Source: Mesorhizobium_B sp035998495
GTDB taxonomy: Bacteria > Pseudomonadota > Alphaproteobacteria > Rhizobiales > Rhizobiaceae
Reading direction: 5' to 3'
Length of the DNA: 64,000 bases
Assembly (NCBI GenBank): GCA_035998495.1
Contig: DASYHP010000036.1
Location: 6,968-70,967 of the forward strand
A program made the translations under genes and the position numbers. Numbering within the stretch: position 1 is the first letter of the stretch; every line of letters starts with the position of its first letter. Positions 8,760 through 16,485 of this stretch are shown one piece after another. The notes beneath the pieces are model-generated. The model searched no databases, was not told the origin of the DNA, and saw only the letters and a list, made by a program, of their open reading frames with translations.

Positions 8760-9793
8760 GCATTCGCGACGACAGCACTTCATCCGCGGGGCTTCGCTCC
8801 GCCGAGCCCGGTGAAAGCGAAGGGCAGAGTCGACCCTCCCCCGCATCTCCCGTTTCCCCGCCCGCCGATCGCCCGACCTTCCTGGAGCGCATCGCGGGCC
8901 TGTTCGGGCGCCGCAACGGCGCGACCCTGCGCGAGGACATCGCCGAGGCGCTTGCCGAGAGCGACGGCGCGGGCGAGGCCTTCTCGCCGGGCGAGCGCGC
9001 CATGCTCGCCAACATCCTGGCGCTCCGTGAGGTGACGGTGGAGGACGTGATGGTTCCCCGCGCCGACATCAAGGCGGCCGAAATCGGCACCCGGCTGTCC
9101 GACCTGATGGAAATGTTCGAGCAGTCCGGCCATTCCCGCATGCCGGTCTATTCCCGCACGCTGGACGATCCCCGCGGCATGGTCCACATCCGCGACGTGC
9201 TGTCGCATCTGACGCGCGCGGCGCGCCGCGAGGAAGGCGCCCAGGGGAGCGGCGTTCTTGACCTCGGGCGCGTCGATCTCGGCCAGACGATCGGCGAATT
9301 GAACCTCATCCGCAACGTGCATTTCGTGCCCCCTTCCATGCTGGCCTCCGACCTGATGGCCCGCATGCAGGCCACGCGCTCGCAGATGGCCCTGGTGATC
9401 GACGAGTATGGCGGCACCGATGGCCTCGCTTCGCTGGAGGACATCGTGGAGATGGTGGTGGGCGACATCGCCGACGAGCATGACGAGGAGGAGATCCTCA
9501 TCACCCGCGTGGATGAGGGGAGCTTCGTGGTGGACGCCAAGGCGGAGATCGAGGAAGTGGAGGACGCCGTCGGCGCGCCTCTCGACGTGGGCGAGCACGG
9601 CGACTCGGTGGAGACCATCGGCGGCCTGATCCTGAGCGTGCTGGGCCGGGTGCCGATCCGCGGCGAGGAGTTGCATGTCGTGCCCGGCTTCGCGTTCCAT
9701 GTGCTTGACGCCGATCCGCGGCGGGTGAAGCGGGTGCGCATCGTGCGGCTCGACCGCGACGGGGCGTCCGGCGCGCGTTCGACGGACCGCTGA
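8756..9793 (+). CDS. CBS-domain HlyC/CorC family protein
   Basis: A 345-residue soluble protein without membrane segments. After a proline/serine-rich N terminus of about 40 residues come a segment EDVMVPRADI, two CBS domains (about residues 95-240, including MALVIDEYGGTDGLASLEDIVE) and a C-terminal CorC/HlyC domain. Because the DUF21 membrane domain is missing it resembles E. coli YbeX/CorC, implicated in magnesium/cobalt resistance and ribosome-linked phenotypes. It is coupled to ybeY by an ATGA overlap and followed by lnt, as in E. coli. Confidence 0.92.
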   Translation: MSIRDDSTSSAGLRSAEPGESEGQSRPSPASPVSPPADRPTFLERIAGLFGRRNGATLREDIAEALAESDGAGEAFSPGERAMLANILALREVTVEDVMVPRADIKAAEIGTRLSDLMEMFEQSGHSRMPVYSRTLDDPRGMVHIRDVLSHLTRAARREEGAQGSGVLDLGRVDLGQTIGELNLIRNVHFVPPSMLASDLMARMQATRSQMALVIDEYGGTDGLASLEDIVEMVVGDIADEHDEEEILITRVDEGSFVVDAKAEIEEVEDAVGAPLDVGEHGDSVETIGGLILSVLGRVPIRGEELHVVPGFAFHVLDADPRRVKRVRIVRLDRDGASGARSTDR

Positions 9794-9879
9794 ACGCAGG
9801 ACAAGGCCGGGGCAAGGCCGCGCGTCCAAGACAAGGCAGGGCCATCGGGGCCGGGTCGCGCCGGACGAGGATTTTTCAC

Positions 9880-9922
9880 GCATGATCCTGTCCGAGGAAT
9901 CTGCGACCTTTCGGGTTCATGC
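9880..9922 (+). repeat. 43-bp palindromic intergenic repeat, copy 1
   Basis: This 43-bp element between the CBS gene and lnt reads GCATGATC...TTCATGC. It matches the reverse complement of the element at 18034-18076 at 35 of 43 positions by direct comparison. The inner arms (CCGA... / ...TTCGG) are an imperfect inverted repeat with a CTGC-containing centre. Similar short palindromes are scattered between genes in many rhizobial genomes, from memory. It also contributes an ATG at 9882 that is in frame with lnt but is not its likely start. Confidence 0.75.
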
Positions 9923-9944
9923 CTTGGCAAGAGGTTGGAGCGGA

Positions 9945-11534
9945 ATGGAACGCCTCGCCGGGCGGGTGATCCTGTTGTGGGGCTGGCGCCGCGCGCTTCT
10001 GGCGTTCGCCGCCGGCGCCTTCGCCGTTCTGGCCCACCCGCCTTTCGACTTCTTCGCCGCGCCCTTCCTTTCCTTCCCGATCCTGGCGTGGCTGCTCGAC
10101 GGCGCCGTCTTCCGCGCGCCGGCGCCGCTTTGGCGGCGGCTGACCCCCTTCTTGGCGGTGGGATGGTGGTGGGGCTTCGGCTATTTCCTGGCCGGGCTGT
10201 GGTGGGTCGGCAGCGCCCTTCTCGTGGAGGCCGAGCAGTTCGCCTGGGCCTTGCCCTTCGCGGTGCTCGGGCTGCCCATGGTCATGGCGGTGTTCTTCGG
10301 CCTGGGCGCGGCGTTCGCCCGTCCCTTCTGGTCGGATGGCTTGGGGCGCATCGCGGCCCTGGCCTTCGGCTTCGGCCTGGCCGAGTGGCTGCGGGGCTGG
10401 GCGCTGACCGGCTTTCCCTGGAACCCGATCGGCTTCGCCGCCATGCCGGTCCCGCTTCTGATGCAAAGCGTGGGCGTCGTGGGCACGACGGGCATGAACG
10501 TGCTCAGCGTGTTCGTGTATGCGGCGCCGGCCCTTCTCGGCACGCGCCGCGGCGCCGTCGCAGGCCTGAGCTTGGCGCTCCTCCTGGGCGCGGCCCATCT
10601 CGGCTATGGCTGGTGGCGCCTGCAGGCGCCGCTCGGCGAGGCGACGGGCACGCTTTCCGTGCGCATCGTGCAGCCCAACATCGACCTGACCGAAAAGTGG
10701 GAAGGTCCGGCGCAGGAGCGCATCTTCGCCACCACCATGGCGCTGTCGAAACCGCCCCCGTCCGACGCCCAAGCCCCGCCCGCCCTCGTTCTTTGGCCGG
10801 AAACCTCGGTCCCCTTCCTGTTCAACGAGCGCCCCGACGCGCTTCAGGCCATCGGCGAAATGCTGGGGCCGGACCAGCTTCTGCTCGCGGGCGCCGTGCG
10901 CGCGGAGTCCGACCCATCCGGGGGGGACGCCCGCTACTACAACGCCCTCGTCGCGGTGAGCGGGGAGGGCGTGATCGCCGACGCGGTGGACAAGGTCCAC
11001 CTCGTGCCATTCGGCGAATACCTCCCGTTCTCGGGCCTGTTCGCCCGTTGGGGGGTGGACACCCTTGTGGCCGGCCCGATGAATTTCGCGGCCGGCCCGG
11101 CGCGCCGCTTGCTCATGCTGCCGGGCGGCGTGGTGGCTGCGCCCTTCATCTGCTACGAGATCATCTTCCCCGATCTGGTGATGGAGGCCGCCGCCGGGGC
11201 GGACGTCATCGTCAATGTCACGAACGACGCCTGGTTCGGCGACACGGCGGGCCCCTACCAGCATTTGCGCCAGGCGCAGATCCGCGCCGTCGAAACGGGC
11301 CGGCCGGTGCTTCGGGCAGCCAACAACGGCATCTCGGCCATCATCGATGCGCGGGGCCGCATCGCCGACGCGCTTGCGCTCAACGCGCGCGGCGCTATCG
11401 ACGGCCGCGTCCCGCTTCATGCCCGCGCGGACAGGTTTTTCCTGGCACCGGAAGAGGTCGGCATTTTGATCCTCTGCTTCTTCTTTGCCGGAGGATCGAT
11501 TTCTCTCCTAAGACGAAAGGTTAGAGTGAATTGA
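9945..11534 (+). CDS. lnt: Apolipoprotein N-acyltransferase
   Basis: Lnt adds the third acyl chain to the N-terminal cysteine of lipoproteins in the inner membrane. The 529-residue protein has a hydrophobic N-terminal half with several membrane helices, followed by a periplasmic CN-hydrolase domain. The catalytic triad is visible as glutamate in LVLWPETSVPF, lysine in VDKVHLVPFGEY and cysteine in APFICYEIIFPD. The ATG at 9945 has GGAG five bases upstream and opens just before the first helix. An ATG at 9882 lies inside a palindromic repeat and would add an odd 21-residue leader, so it is rejected. Confidence 0.95.
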   Translation: MERLAGRVILLWGWRRALLAFAAGAFAVLAHPPFDFFAAPFLSFPILAWLLDGAVFRAPAPLWRRLTPFLAVGWWWGFGYFLAGLWWVGSALLVEAEQFAWALPFAVLGLPMVMAVFFGLGAAFARPFWSDGLGRIAALAFGFGLAEWLRGWALTGFPWNPIGFAAMPVPLLMQSVGVVGTTGMNVLSVFVYAAPALLGTRRGAVAGLSLALLLGAAHLGYGWWRLQAPLGEATGTLSVRIVQPNIDLTEKWEGPAQERIFATTMALSKPPPSDAQAPPALVLWPETSVPFLFNERPDALQAIGEMLGPDQLLLAGAVRAESDPSGGDARYYNALVAVSGEGVIADAVDKVHLVPFGEYLPFSGLFARWGVDTLVAGPMNFAAGPARRLLMLPGGVVAAPFICYEIIFPDLVMEAAAGADVIVNVTNDAWFGDTAGPYQHLRQAQIRAVETGRPVLRAANNGISAIIDARGRIADALALNARGAIDGRVPLHARADRFFLAPEEVGILILCFFFAGGSISLLRRKVRVN

Positions 11535-11666
11535 CATGCGGCCGGTGGCATGAGGCTGCTACTGTTGGCGATTTCCGACCTTGGCGCTTTGCGGTGCATG
11601 TGCCGCCCGGTGAAAAGGTGTATGGGAGCCAAAGGCCGTCCAAGAGCCTGACCAAGGGGGTCCATC

Positions 11667-12080
11667 ATGGCGACAGAGAACAAGAAGAAGCCGGAACCGA
11701 CCGATGTGCATGTGGGGGCTCGCCTGCGCCTGCGCCGCAACATGCTGGGCATGAGCCAGGAGAAGCTTGGCGAGGCGCTGGGCATCACCTTTCAGCAGAT
11801 CCAGAAATACGAGAAGGGCACGAATCGGGTCGGCGCCAGCCGGCTGCAGGCCATGGCTTCGGTGCTCGGGGTGCCCGTCTCGTTCTTCTTCGATGAGGGG
11901 CCATCCAGCAACGCGGCTCAAGCGGGATTCGCGGAAGGGGACCAGGCGGCTTACGCGGTCGAGCCGGTCGGCAGCGCCGAAGGGCTGCAACTCCACCGCG
12001 CCTTCATGCGGATCTCCAACCCCAAGATCCGCCGCCGCGTCATCGATCTTGTGAAGGCGCTCGCTGACAGCGAAGGTTGA
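11667..12080 (+). CDS. XRE-family helix-turn-helix regulator
   Basis: A 137-residue regulator with a Cro/CI-type helix-turn-helix at about residues 17-72 (GARLRLRRNMLGMSQEKLGEAL followed by a recognition helix around TFQQIQKYEKG). The C-terminal 60 residues are not an obvious ligand domain. A gene of this type between lnt and metK is conserved in rhizobia and related alphaproteobacteria, suggesting a housekeeping role; the target is not visible here. Gaps of 132 bp upstream and 126 bp downstream suggest its own promoter and a separate promoter for metK. Confidence 0.9.
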   Translation: MATENKKKPEPTDVHVGARLRLRRNMLGMSQEKLGEALGITFQQIQKYEKGTNRVGASRLQAMASVLGVPVSFFFDEGPSSNAAQAGFAEGDQAAYAVEPVGSAEGLQLHRAFMRISNPKIRRRVIDLVKALADSEG

Positions 12081-12122
12081 ACGGCTCCTGCCGATCGGCG
12101 CGGAATCCCCCGCTTCGACTTC

Positions 12123-12150
12123 TTGACGGTGCAGCGAAGCTTTCGATAAC
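12123..12150 (+). promoter_or_regulatory. Candidate sigma70 promoter of metK
   Basis: TTGACG at 12123-12128 and GATAAC at 12145-12150 are separated by 16 bp, a reasonable housekeeping promoter about 55 bp ahead of the metK start. No recognised SAM-binding riboswitch consensus could be made out between it and the gene. Assignment is by eye only. Confidence 0.5.
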
Positions 12151-12206
12151 AGGTTCCTCGCCATGGGCGGGGCGGCTTCGACCCATGTCTGAGGGGATTT
12201 ATTGGC

Positions 12207-13493
12207 GTGCGGCAGAACTATCTTTTCACATCCGAGTCCGTATCGGAGGGGCATCCCGACAAGGTATGCGACCGCATCTCGGATGAGATCGTCGATCTCG
12301 TCTATCGCGAGGCTCGCAAGGCCGGCATGGACCCCTGGACGGTTCGCGTGGCCTGCGAAACGCTGGCCACCACCAACCGGGTCGTGATCGCGGGCGAGGT
12401 GCGCGTGCCCGACAGCCTGTGCAAGCGCGGCTCCGATGGCGCGATCCTGAAGGACGCCGCGGGCAACCCCGTGATCAACCCCGCGAAGTTCCGGGCCGCC
12501 GCGCGCAAGGCGATCCGCGCCATCGGCTACGAGCAGAAGGGCTTTCACTGGCGTTCGGTGAAGATCGACGTGCTCCTGCATGGCCAGTCCGCGCATATTG
12601 CGCAGGGCGTGGACAGCGCCGCCGACCGGCAGGGCGAGGAGGGCGCGGGCGACCAGGGCATCATGTTCGGCTATGCCTGCCGCGAAACGCCTGAGCTGAT
12701 GCCGGCCCCCATCTATTACAGCCACAAGATCCTGGAACTGCTTTCGGAAGCCCGCCGCGGAGGCCAGGGCGAGGTGGCCAGGCTTGGGCCGGACGCCAAG
12801 AGCCAGGTGACGGTCGCCTACCAGGACGGGGTGCCGTCCTCGGTCACGCAGATCGTCCTTTCGACTCAGCATCTGGACGAAAGCTGGGACTCGCGAAAAG
12901 TCCGCAGCGTCGTCGAGCCCTATATCCGCGAGGCGCTGTCCTCGGGCGGGCTCGAGATCGCCGAGGATTGCAACTGGTACATCAACCCCACGGGCAAGTT
13001 CGTGATCGGCGGGCCGGACGGGGATGCGGGGCTGACGGGCCGCAAGATCATCGTGGACACCTATGGCGGGGCGGCGCCGCATGGCGGCGGCGCGTTTTCG
13101 GGCAAGGACACGACCAAGGTGGACCGCTCGGCGGCCTATGCCGCGCGCTACCTCGCCAAGAACGTGGTGGCGGCCAAGCTCGCCGACCGCTGCACGATCC
13201 AGCTCGCCTACGCCATCGGCGTCGCCCAGCCCCTGTCGGTCTATGTCAATCTCCACGGCACCGGCAAGGTGGACGAAGCCAGGCTGGAAGAGGCGTTGCG
13301 CGAAGTGATGGACCTGTCGCCATCGGGCATCCGGCGGCATCTCGACCTCAACAAGCCCATCTACGCCAAGACCACGGCCTACGGCCATTTCGGCCGCAAG
13401 CCCGGCCGCGACGGCTCCTTCGCCTGGGAACGGACAGACCTCGTGAAGTCCCTTCAGAAGGTGCTCGCCAACGGCAAGGCGGTGGCGGCCTGA
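12207..13493 (+). CDS. metK: S-adenosylmethionine synthetase
   Basis: MetK makes S-adenosylmethionine from methionine and ATP in the cytoplasm. The 428-residue protein is slightly longer than the E. coli enzyme. It contains GHPDKVCDRISDEIVD near the N terminus, GAGDQGIMFGYA, and the phosphate-binding GGGAFSGKDTTKVDRSAAY. A GTG start at 12207 places RQNYLFTSESVSEGHPDK at the expected N terminus; no better start exists. Its stop codon overlaps the apparent CTG start of trmB, suggesting coupled translation of an enzyme that makes SAM and one that uses it. Confidence 0.97.
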   Translation: MRQNYLFTSESVSEGHPDKVCDRISDEIVDLVYREARKAGMDPWTVRVACETLATTNRVVIAGEVRVPDSLCKRGSDGAILKDAAGNPVINPAKFRAAARKAIRAIGYEQKGFHWRSVKIDVLLHGQSAHIAQGVDSAADRQGEEGAGDQGIMFGYACRETPELMPAPIYYSHKILELLSEARRGGQGEVARLGPDAKSQVTVAYQDGVPSSVTQIVLSTQHLDESWDSRKVRSVVEPYIREALSSGGLEIAEDCNWYINPTGKFVIGGPDGDAGLTGRKIIVDTYGGAAPHGGGAFSGKDTTKVDRSAAYAARYLAKNVVAAKLADRCTIQLAYAIGVAQPLSVYVNLHGTGKVDEARLEEALREVMDLSPSGIRRHLDLNKPIYAKTTAYGHFGRKPGRDGSFAWERTDLVKSLQKVLANGKAVAA

Positions 13494-14248
13494 ACGGCGA
13501 CGACAGCGCTCTGGACACGCTTGGCCGCCGCTCCGAGGCGTTCTGGGGCCGCCGCCAGGGCAAGCCCCTTCGCCCACAGGCCGCCGCGGCCATGGGCGAG
13601 GTGCTGCCACGCTTTCTCCTGTCGTTGGACGAGCCGGCTCCAAGCGATCTTCGGCGGCTGTTCCCGACCCCTGTCGAAACCATCCGGCTGGAGATCGGCT
13701 TCGGCGGCGGCGAGCATCTGCGCAGCGAAGCCGCCCGCTTCCCTCAGATCGGCCTCATCGGCGTGGAGCCCTTCGTCAACGGCATGGCCAAGATGGCGGC
13801 CGCTTTGGCCGCCCAGCCGCTCGGCAACATCCGGTTGTTCGACGCCGACGCCACGCTCCTCCTCGACTGGCTCCCCGATGCGAGTCTCAGCCGGATCGAC
13901 CTGCTTTACCCCGATCCCTGGCCCAAGCGGCGGCACTGGAAGCGCCGCTTCGTGAGCGCCAGGAACCTCGACCGCATGGTGCGCGTGCTCCACCCCGGGG
14001 CCACGTTCCGCTTCGCCTCCGACATCGCCGACTACGTGAACTGGACGCTGCTTCACATGCGCGCCCATCCCGCCTTCACATGGGAGGCGTGCGAGGCCGA
14101 GGATTGGCGTGAAGCGTGGGACGGCTGGCCCGGCACGCGCTACGAGGCCAAGGCCCTGCGAGAGGGCCGCGCGCCGGCTTATCTGCGCTTCCGACGCCTT
14201 CAAGAGCGGGCCGGCCGATTCCCCGGCGTTTCTCCCTCGTTGACTTGA
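13490..14248 (+). CDS. trmB: tRNA (guanine-N7-)-methyltransferase
   Basis: TrmB methylates G46 of tRNAs using SAM. The reading frame has the SAM-binding LEIGFGGGEHL, the YPDPWPKRRHWKRRF block and the C-terminal GTRYEAKALREG typical of the family. The conserved N-terminal FWGRRQGKPLRP lies upstream of the first ATG (13592). Between this block and the metK stop there is no in-frame ATG, GTG or TTG. The only plausible initiator is a CTG at 13490 that overlaps the metK stop as CTGA, giving 252 residues. Start at ATG 13592 would remove conserved sequence. Function is certain, start is not. Confidence 0.9.
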   Translation: MNGDDSALDTLGRRSEAFWGRRQGKPLRPQAAAAMGEVLPRFLLSLDEPAPSDLRRLFPTPVETIRLEIGFGGGEHLRSEAARFPQIGLIGVEPFVNGMAKMAAALAAQPLGNIRLFDADATLLLDWLPDASLSRIDLLYPDPWPKRRHWKRRFVSARNLDRMVRVLHPGATFRFASDIADYVNWTLLHMRAHPAFTWEACEAEDWREAWDGWPGTRYEAKALREGRAPAYLRFRRLQERAGRFPGVSPSLT

Positions 14249-14333
14249 GAAGTCCGCGCCCAAGTTAGACGTCGAATGCCGGGCGGTCCTCCGCGGACCC
14301 CAAGCCCCGGACGTCAGTGGAAAGGATCGTTCT

Positions 14334-14873
14334 ATGCGGACCAGCTTGCTCGTCGCCGCCTTTGGCGCCCTTGCGCTTGCCCTGGGAGGGCTAGCGAATC
14401 CAGGCTGGGCGCAAACGGCCGCGCCAGCGCCCCAGCCGCCGGCCACCGGCGGACCAGCCGCCGCCGTGGATGCGAAGAACGTGGACCACATGGTCGTTGT
14501 GGCGCCTCTCAACTCCGTTTACCAGGACATCCCCACGCTTGTGGACAAGATGAAGAACGACGCAAGCGAGGCGGTGTGGGCGGGAGGCCCGGTGGGCGGC
14601 GCGAGCCAGGCGGCGGTCGGGCAACTCGCCCAGGCGCTGGGCGTCAATCCAGAAGAGGTGATCTACAAGGCTTTCCCGAACGAGGCCGAAGCCGCGGCGG
14701 GCATCGCCGGCGGCCAGGCCGACATCGCCATGCTGCCCTTGAGCGCGGTCGCCGAGCGCGCCGAAGAGGGCAATGTCCGCATCCTGGCCATCGCGAGCGA
14801 AACGCCGCTTCAGGGCTTGGCCGTGCCCACTTTGAGGGACCAGGGCATCGACGTGGTGGCGCGAGCCCAGTGA
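14334..14873 (+). CDS. Secreted half-size TctC-like protein
   Basis: A 179-residue protein with a clear signal peptide (hydrophobic core about residues 5-20, likely cleavage near GWAQ-TAAP). The rest aligns by eye to the middle of the neighbouring TctC at 15041: VWAGGPVGGASQAAVGQLAQ matches TctC VSWGGGSAGGTDHITAGQIA, and the following GVNPEEVIYKAF, GGQADIAMLPLS and VPTLRDQGIDV segments match too. It lacks the N-terminal lobe and the C-terminal helices, so it corresponds to one lobe of a periplasmic solute-binding protein. It starts the tct gene cluster, 167 bp before tctC. Function unknown; it may be a remnant duplicate or a regulator or partner of TctC. Confidence 0.75.
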   Translation: MRTSLLVAAFGALALALGGLANPGWAQTAAPAPQPPATGGPAAAVDAKNVDHMVVVAPLNSVYQDIPTLVDKMKNDASEAVWAGGPVGGASQAAVGQLAQALGVNPEEVIYKAFPNEAEAAAGIAGGQADIAMLPLSAVAERAEEGNVRILAIASETPLQGLAVPTLRDQGIDVVARAQ

Positions 14874-14937
14874 CCGCCAAGCCGCGTTTCCTCGATCGTT
14901 CCTGCCGTTGGCGCCGCGCCGGCCGCTCGGCTCGCCG

Positions 14938-14967
14938 TTGACAAGGCCGCTTGCCGCCCGAAATATC
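14938..14967 (+). promoter_or_regulatory. Weak candidate promoter before tctC
   Basis: A perfect TTGACA at 14938-14943 is followed, at 17-18 bp spacing, by the AT-rich AAATATC at 14961-14967. The -10 match is poor. It lies about 75 bp ahead of the tctC start and would allow tctCBA to be transcribed separately from the half-TctC gene. Confidence 0.3.
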
Positions 14968-15040
14968 CTGCCGCAGGTGCGGAGGTCCCGATGTCCCGAT
15001 GGACGTTCGGAAGGAAAGCGCCGGACAGGGAGGAAGATCG

Positions 15041-15991
15041 ATGCGTAGAATGTTCGCCGCGGCCGCCATGGCCGCCGGGCTCTTGGCTGCCGTCCCCGCT
15101 TGGGGCGCCGACTACACCATCATCGCGCCCGCGGCGCCTGGCGGCGGCTGGGACCAGACGGCGCGCTCCATGCAGGCGGCGCTGCAGGAAGCCGGCATTT
15201 CCGAGAGCGTGCAGGTGGTCAACGTGCCGGGCGCCGGCGGCACGGTCGGGCTCGCGCAGTTCGTCAACCAGGCCAATGGCGATCCCAACCAGTTGATCGT
15301 CGGCGGCTATGTGATGGTGGGGGCGGTGCTCACCAACCAGTCGCCCGTGACCCTCGACCAGATCACGCCCATCGCCCGGCTCACCGGCGAGTACGAAGCC
15401 ATCGTCGTGCCGGCCTCCTCCGACATCCAGGACATGGCCGGCCTGGTCGAGCGGCTCAAGGCCGATCCCGGCGCGGTGAGCTGGGGCGGCGGCTCGGCCG
15501 GCGGCACCGACCACATCACGGCGGGCCAGATCGCCAAGGCGGTCGGCGTCGACCCCACCAAGATCAACTATGTCGCCTTTTCCGGCGGTGGCGAGGCGCT
15601 GGCCGCCATCCTCGGCGGGCAGGTTACGGTGGGCATCTCGAGCCTCTCTGAGTTCGCCTCGCAGATCGAGGCCGGCCAGCTCCGGCTGCTCGGCGTGTCC
15701 AGCGAGGAGCGCATCGAGGGCGTGGACGCGCCCACCTTCAAGGAGGCGGGCGTGGACGTCGCCATCCAGAACTGGCGCATGGTGGCCGCGGCGCCCGGCA
15801 TCACGGACGAGCAGAAGGCCGCCATCACCGCCGACATCGAGAAAATGGTGAATTCGGAGGCCTGGCAGAAGACTCTCGCCGACAAGGGCTGGTCCAACAC
15901 CTACCTCGCCGGTGATGAATTCGCCGCCCAGCTCGCCCAGGACATCCAATCCACCCAGGCCATCCTCAAAGACATCGGCCTCGTGCAATGA
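15041..15991 (+). CDS. tctC: Tripartite tricarboxylate transporter substrate-binding protein TctC
   Basis: A 316-residue periplasmic solute-binding protein of the TctC/Bug family. It has a signal peptide (residues 1-23, cleavage near PAWGA-DYT) and the family hallmark IIAPAAPGGGWDQTAR followed by VVNVPGAGGTVGLAQFVNQ. Bug proteins bind carboxylates or similar small acids and pass them to the TctAB membrane unit. The ATG at 15041 has AGGGAGGAAG just upstream; longer in-frame starts lack a ribosome-binding site and would mask the signal peptide. The stop overlaps tctB as ATGA. The ligand cannot be predicted. Confidence 0.95.
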   Translation: MRRMFAAAAMAAGLLAAVPAWGADYTIIAPAAPGGGWDQTARSMQAALQEAGISESVQVVNVPGAGGTVGLAQFVNQANGDPNQLIVGGYVMVGAVLTNQSPVTLDQITPIARLTGEYEAIVVPASSDIQDMAGLVERLKADPGAVSWGGGSAGGTDHITAGQIAKAVGVDPTKINYVAFSGGGEALAAILGGQVTVGISSLSEFASQIEAGQLRLLGVSSEERIEGVDAPTFKEAGVDVAIQNWRMVAAAPGITDEQKAAITADIEKMVNSEAWQKTLADKGWSNTYLAGDEFAAQLAQDIQSTQAILKDIGLVQ

Positions 15992-16482
15992 CCGTCGAGG
16001 CCGGGGGGCCGGGAGCCTCCCGCCCCCGCGGGCCCGACCGCGGCGGCCTTTTGATCGCCGCGGGGCTGCTTCTGCTTGGGCTCGTCATCGGCCTGAACGC
16101 CACCACCATCGGCGGCCCTGCGGGCTATTCCCCCGTCGGCCCCCGAACGGTGCCCCTCATCGTCGCGGGCGGCCTCCTGGTTCTCGGCGCGCTGACGGCC
16201 GTCGCCGCCTTCCGCCGCGATTTTCCCGACCGCGAGCCGGTCGAACTGCCGCCCATGGCCTGGGTCGTCGGCGGACTGCTCGCCCAGATGCTGACCATGC
16301 GGACCGTCGGCTTTTCCGTCGCCACGGGCCTGCTTTTCGCATTGACGGCGCGGGGCTTCGGGCGCGGGCCGCTTTGGCTCACCATCCCCTTGGGCGTCGT
16401 CTTCGCCTTCGCGGTCTGGGTCGTCTTCGCCAAAGGGCTCCAACTCTCCTTGCCGGCCGGCCCGCTGGAGCGGCTCTTTTAG
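15988..16482 (+). CDS. tctB: Tripartite tricarboxylate transporter small membrane subunit TctB
   Basis: A 164-residue membrane protein with four predicted hydrophobic helices (around residues 20-38, 55-74, 88-108 and 125-147), matching the small-subunit topology of the TctB family. It pairs with TctA to form the secondary transporter in the inner membrane. It is coupled to tctC by an ATGA overlap and is 3 bp ahead of tctA, so the three genes form one translational unit. Confidence 0.93.
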   Translation: MTVEAGGPGASRPRGPDRGGLLIAAGLLLLGLVIGLNATTIGGPAGYSPVGPRTVPLIVAGGLLVLGALTAVAAFRRDFPDREPVELPPMAWVVGGLLAQMLTMRTVGFSVATGLLFALTARGFGRGPLWLTIPLGVVFAFAVWVVFAKGLQLSLPAGPLERLF

Positions 16483-16485
16483 CTC

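Noticed and set aside
9882..9944. ATG at 9882 as the start of lnt
   Set aside because: It lies inside a 43-bp palindromic repeat; the ATG at 9945 has a good ribosome-binding site and fits the family.
12081..12206. SAM-responsive riboswitch before metK
   Set aside because: The leader has a promoter-like pair and a small hairpin but no recognisable SAM-II or SAM/SAH core; a covariance search would be needed to exclude a weak match.
11559..13643. 694-residue minus-strand frame opposite the XRE gene and metK
   Set aside because: Shadow of the metK region; absence of stops is explained by GC-rich third positions.
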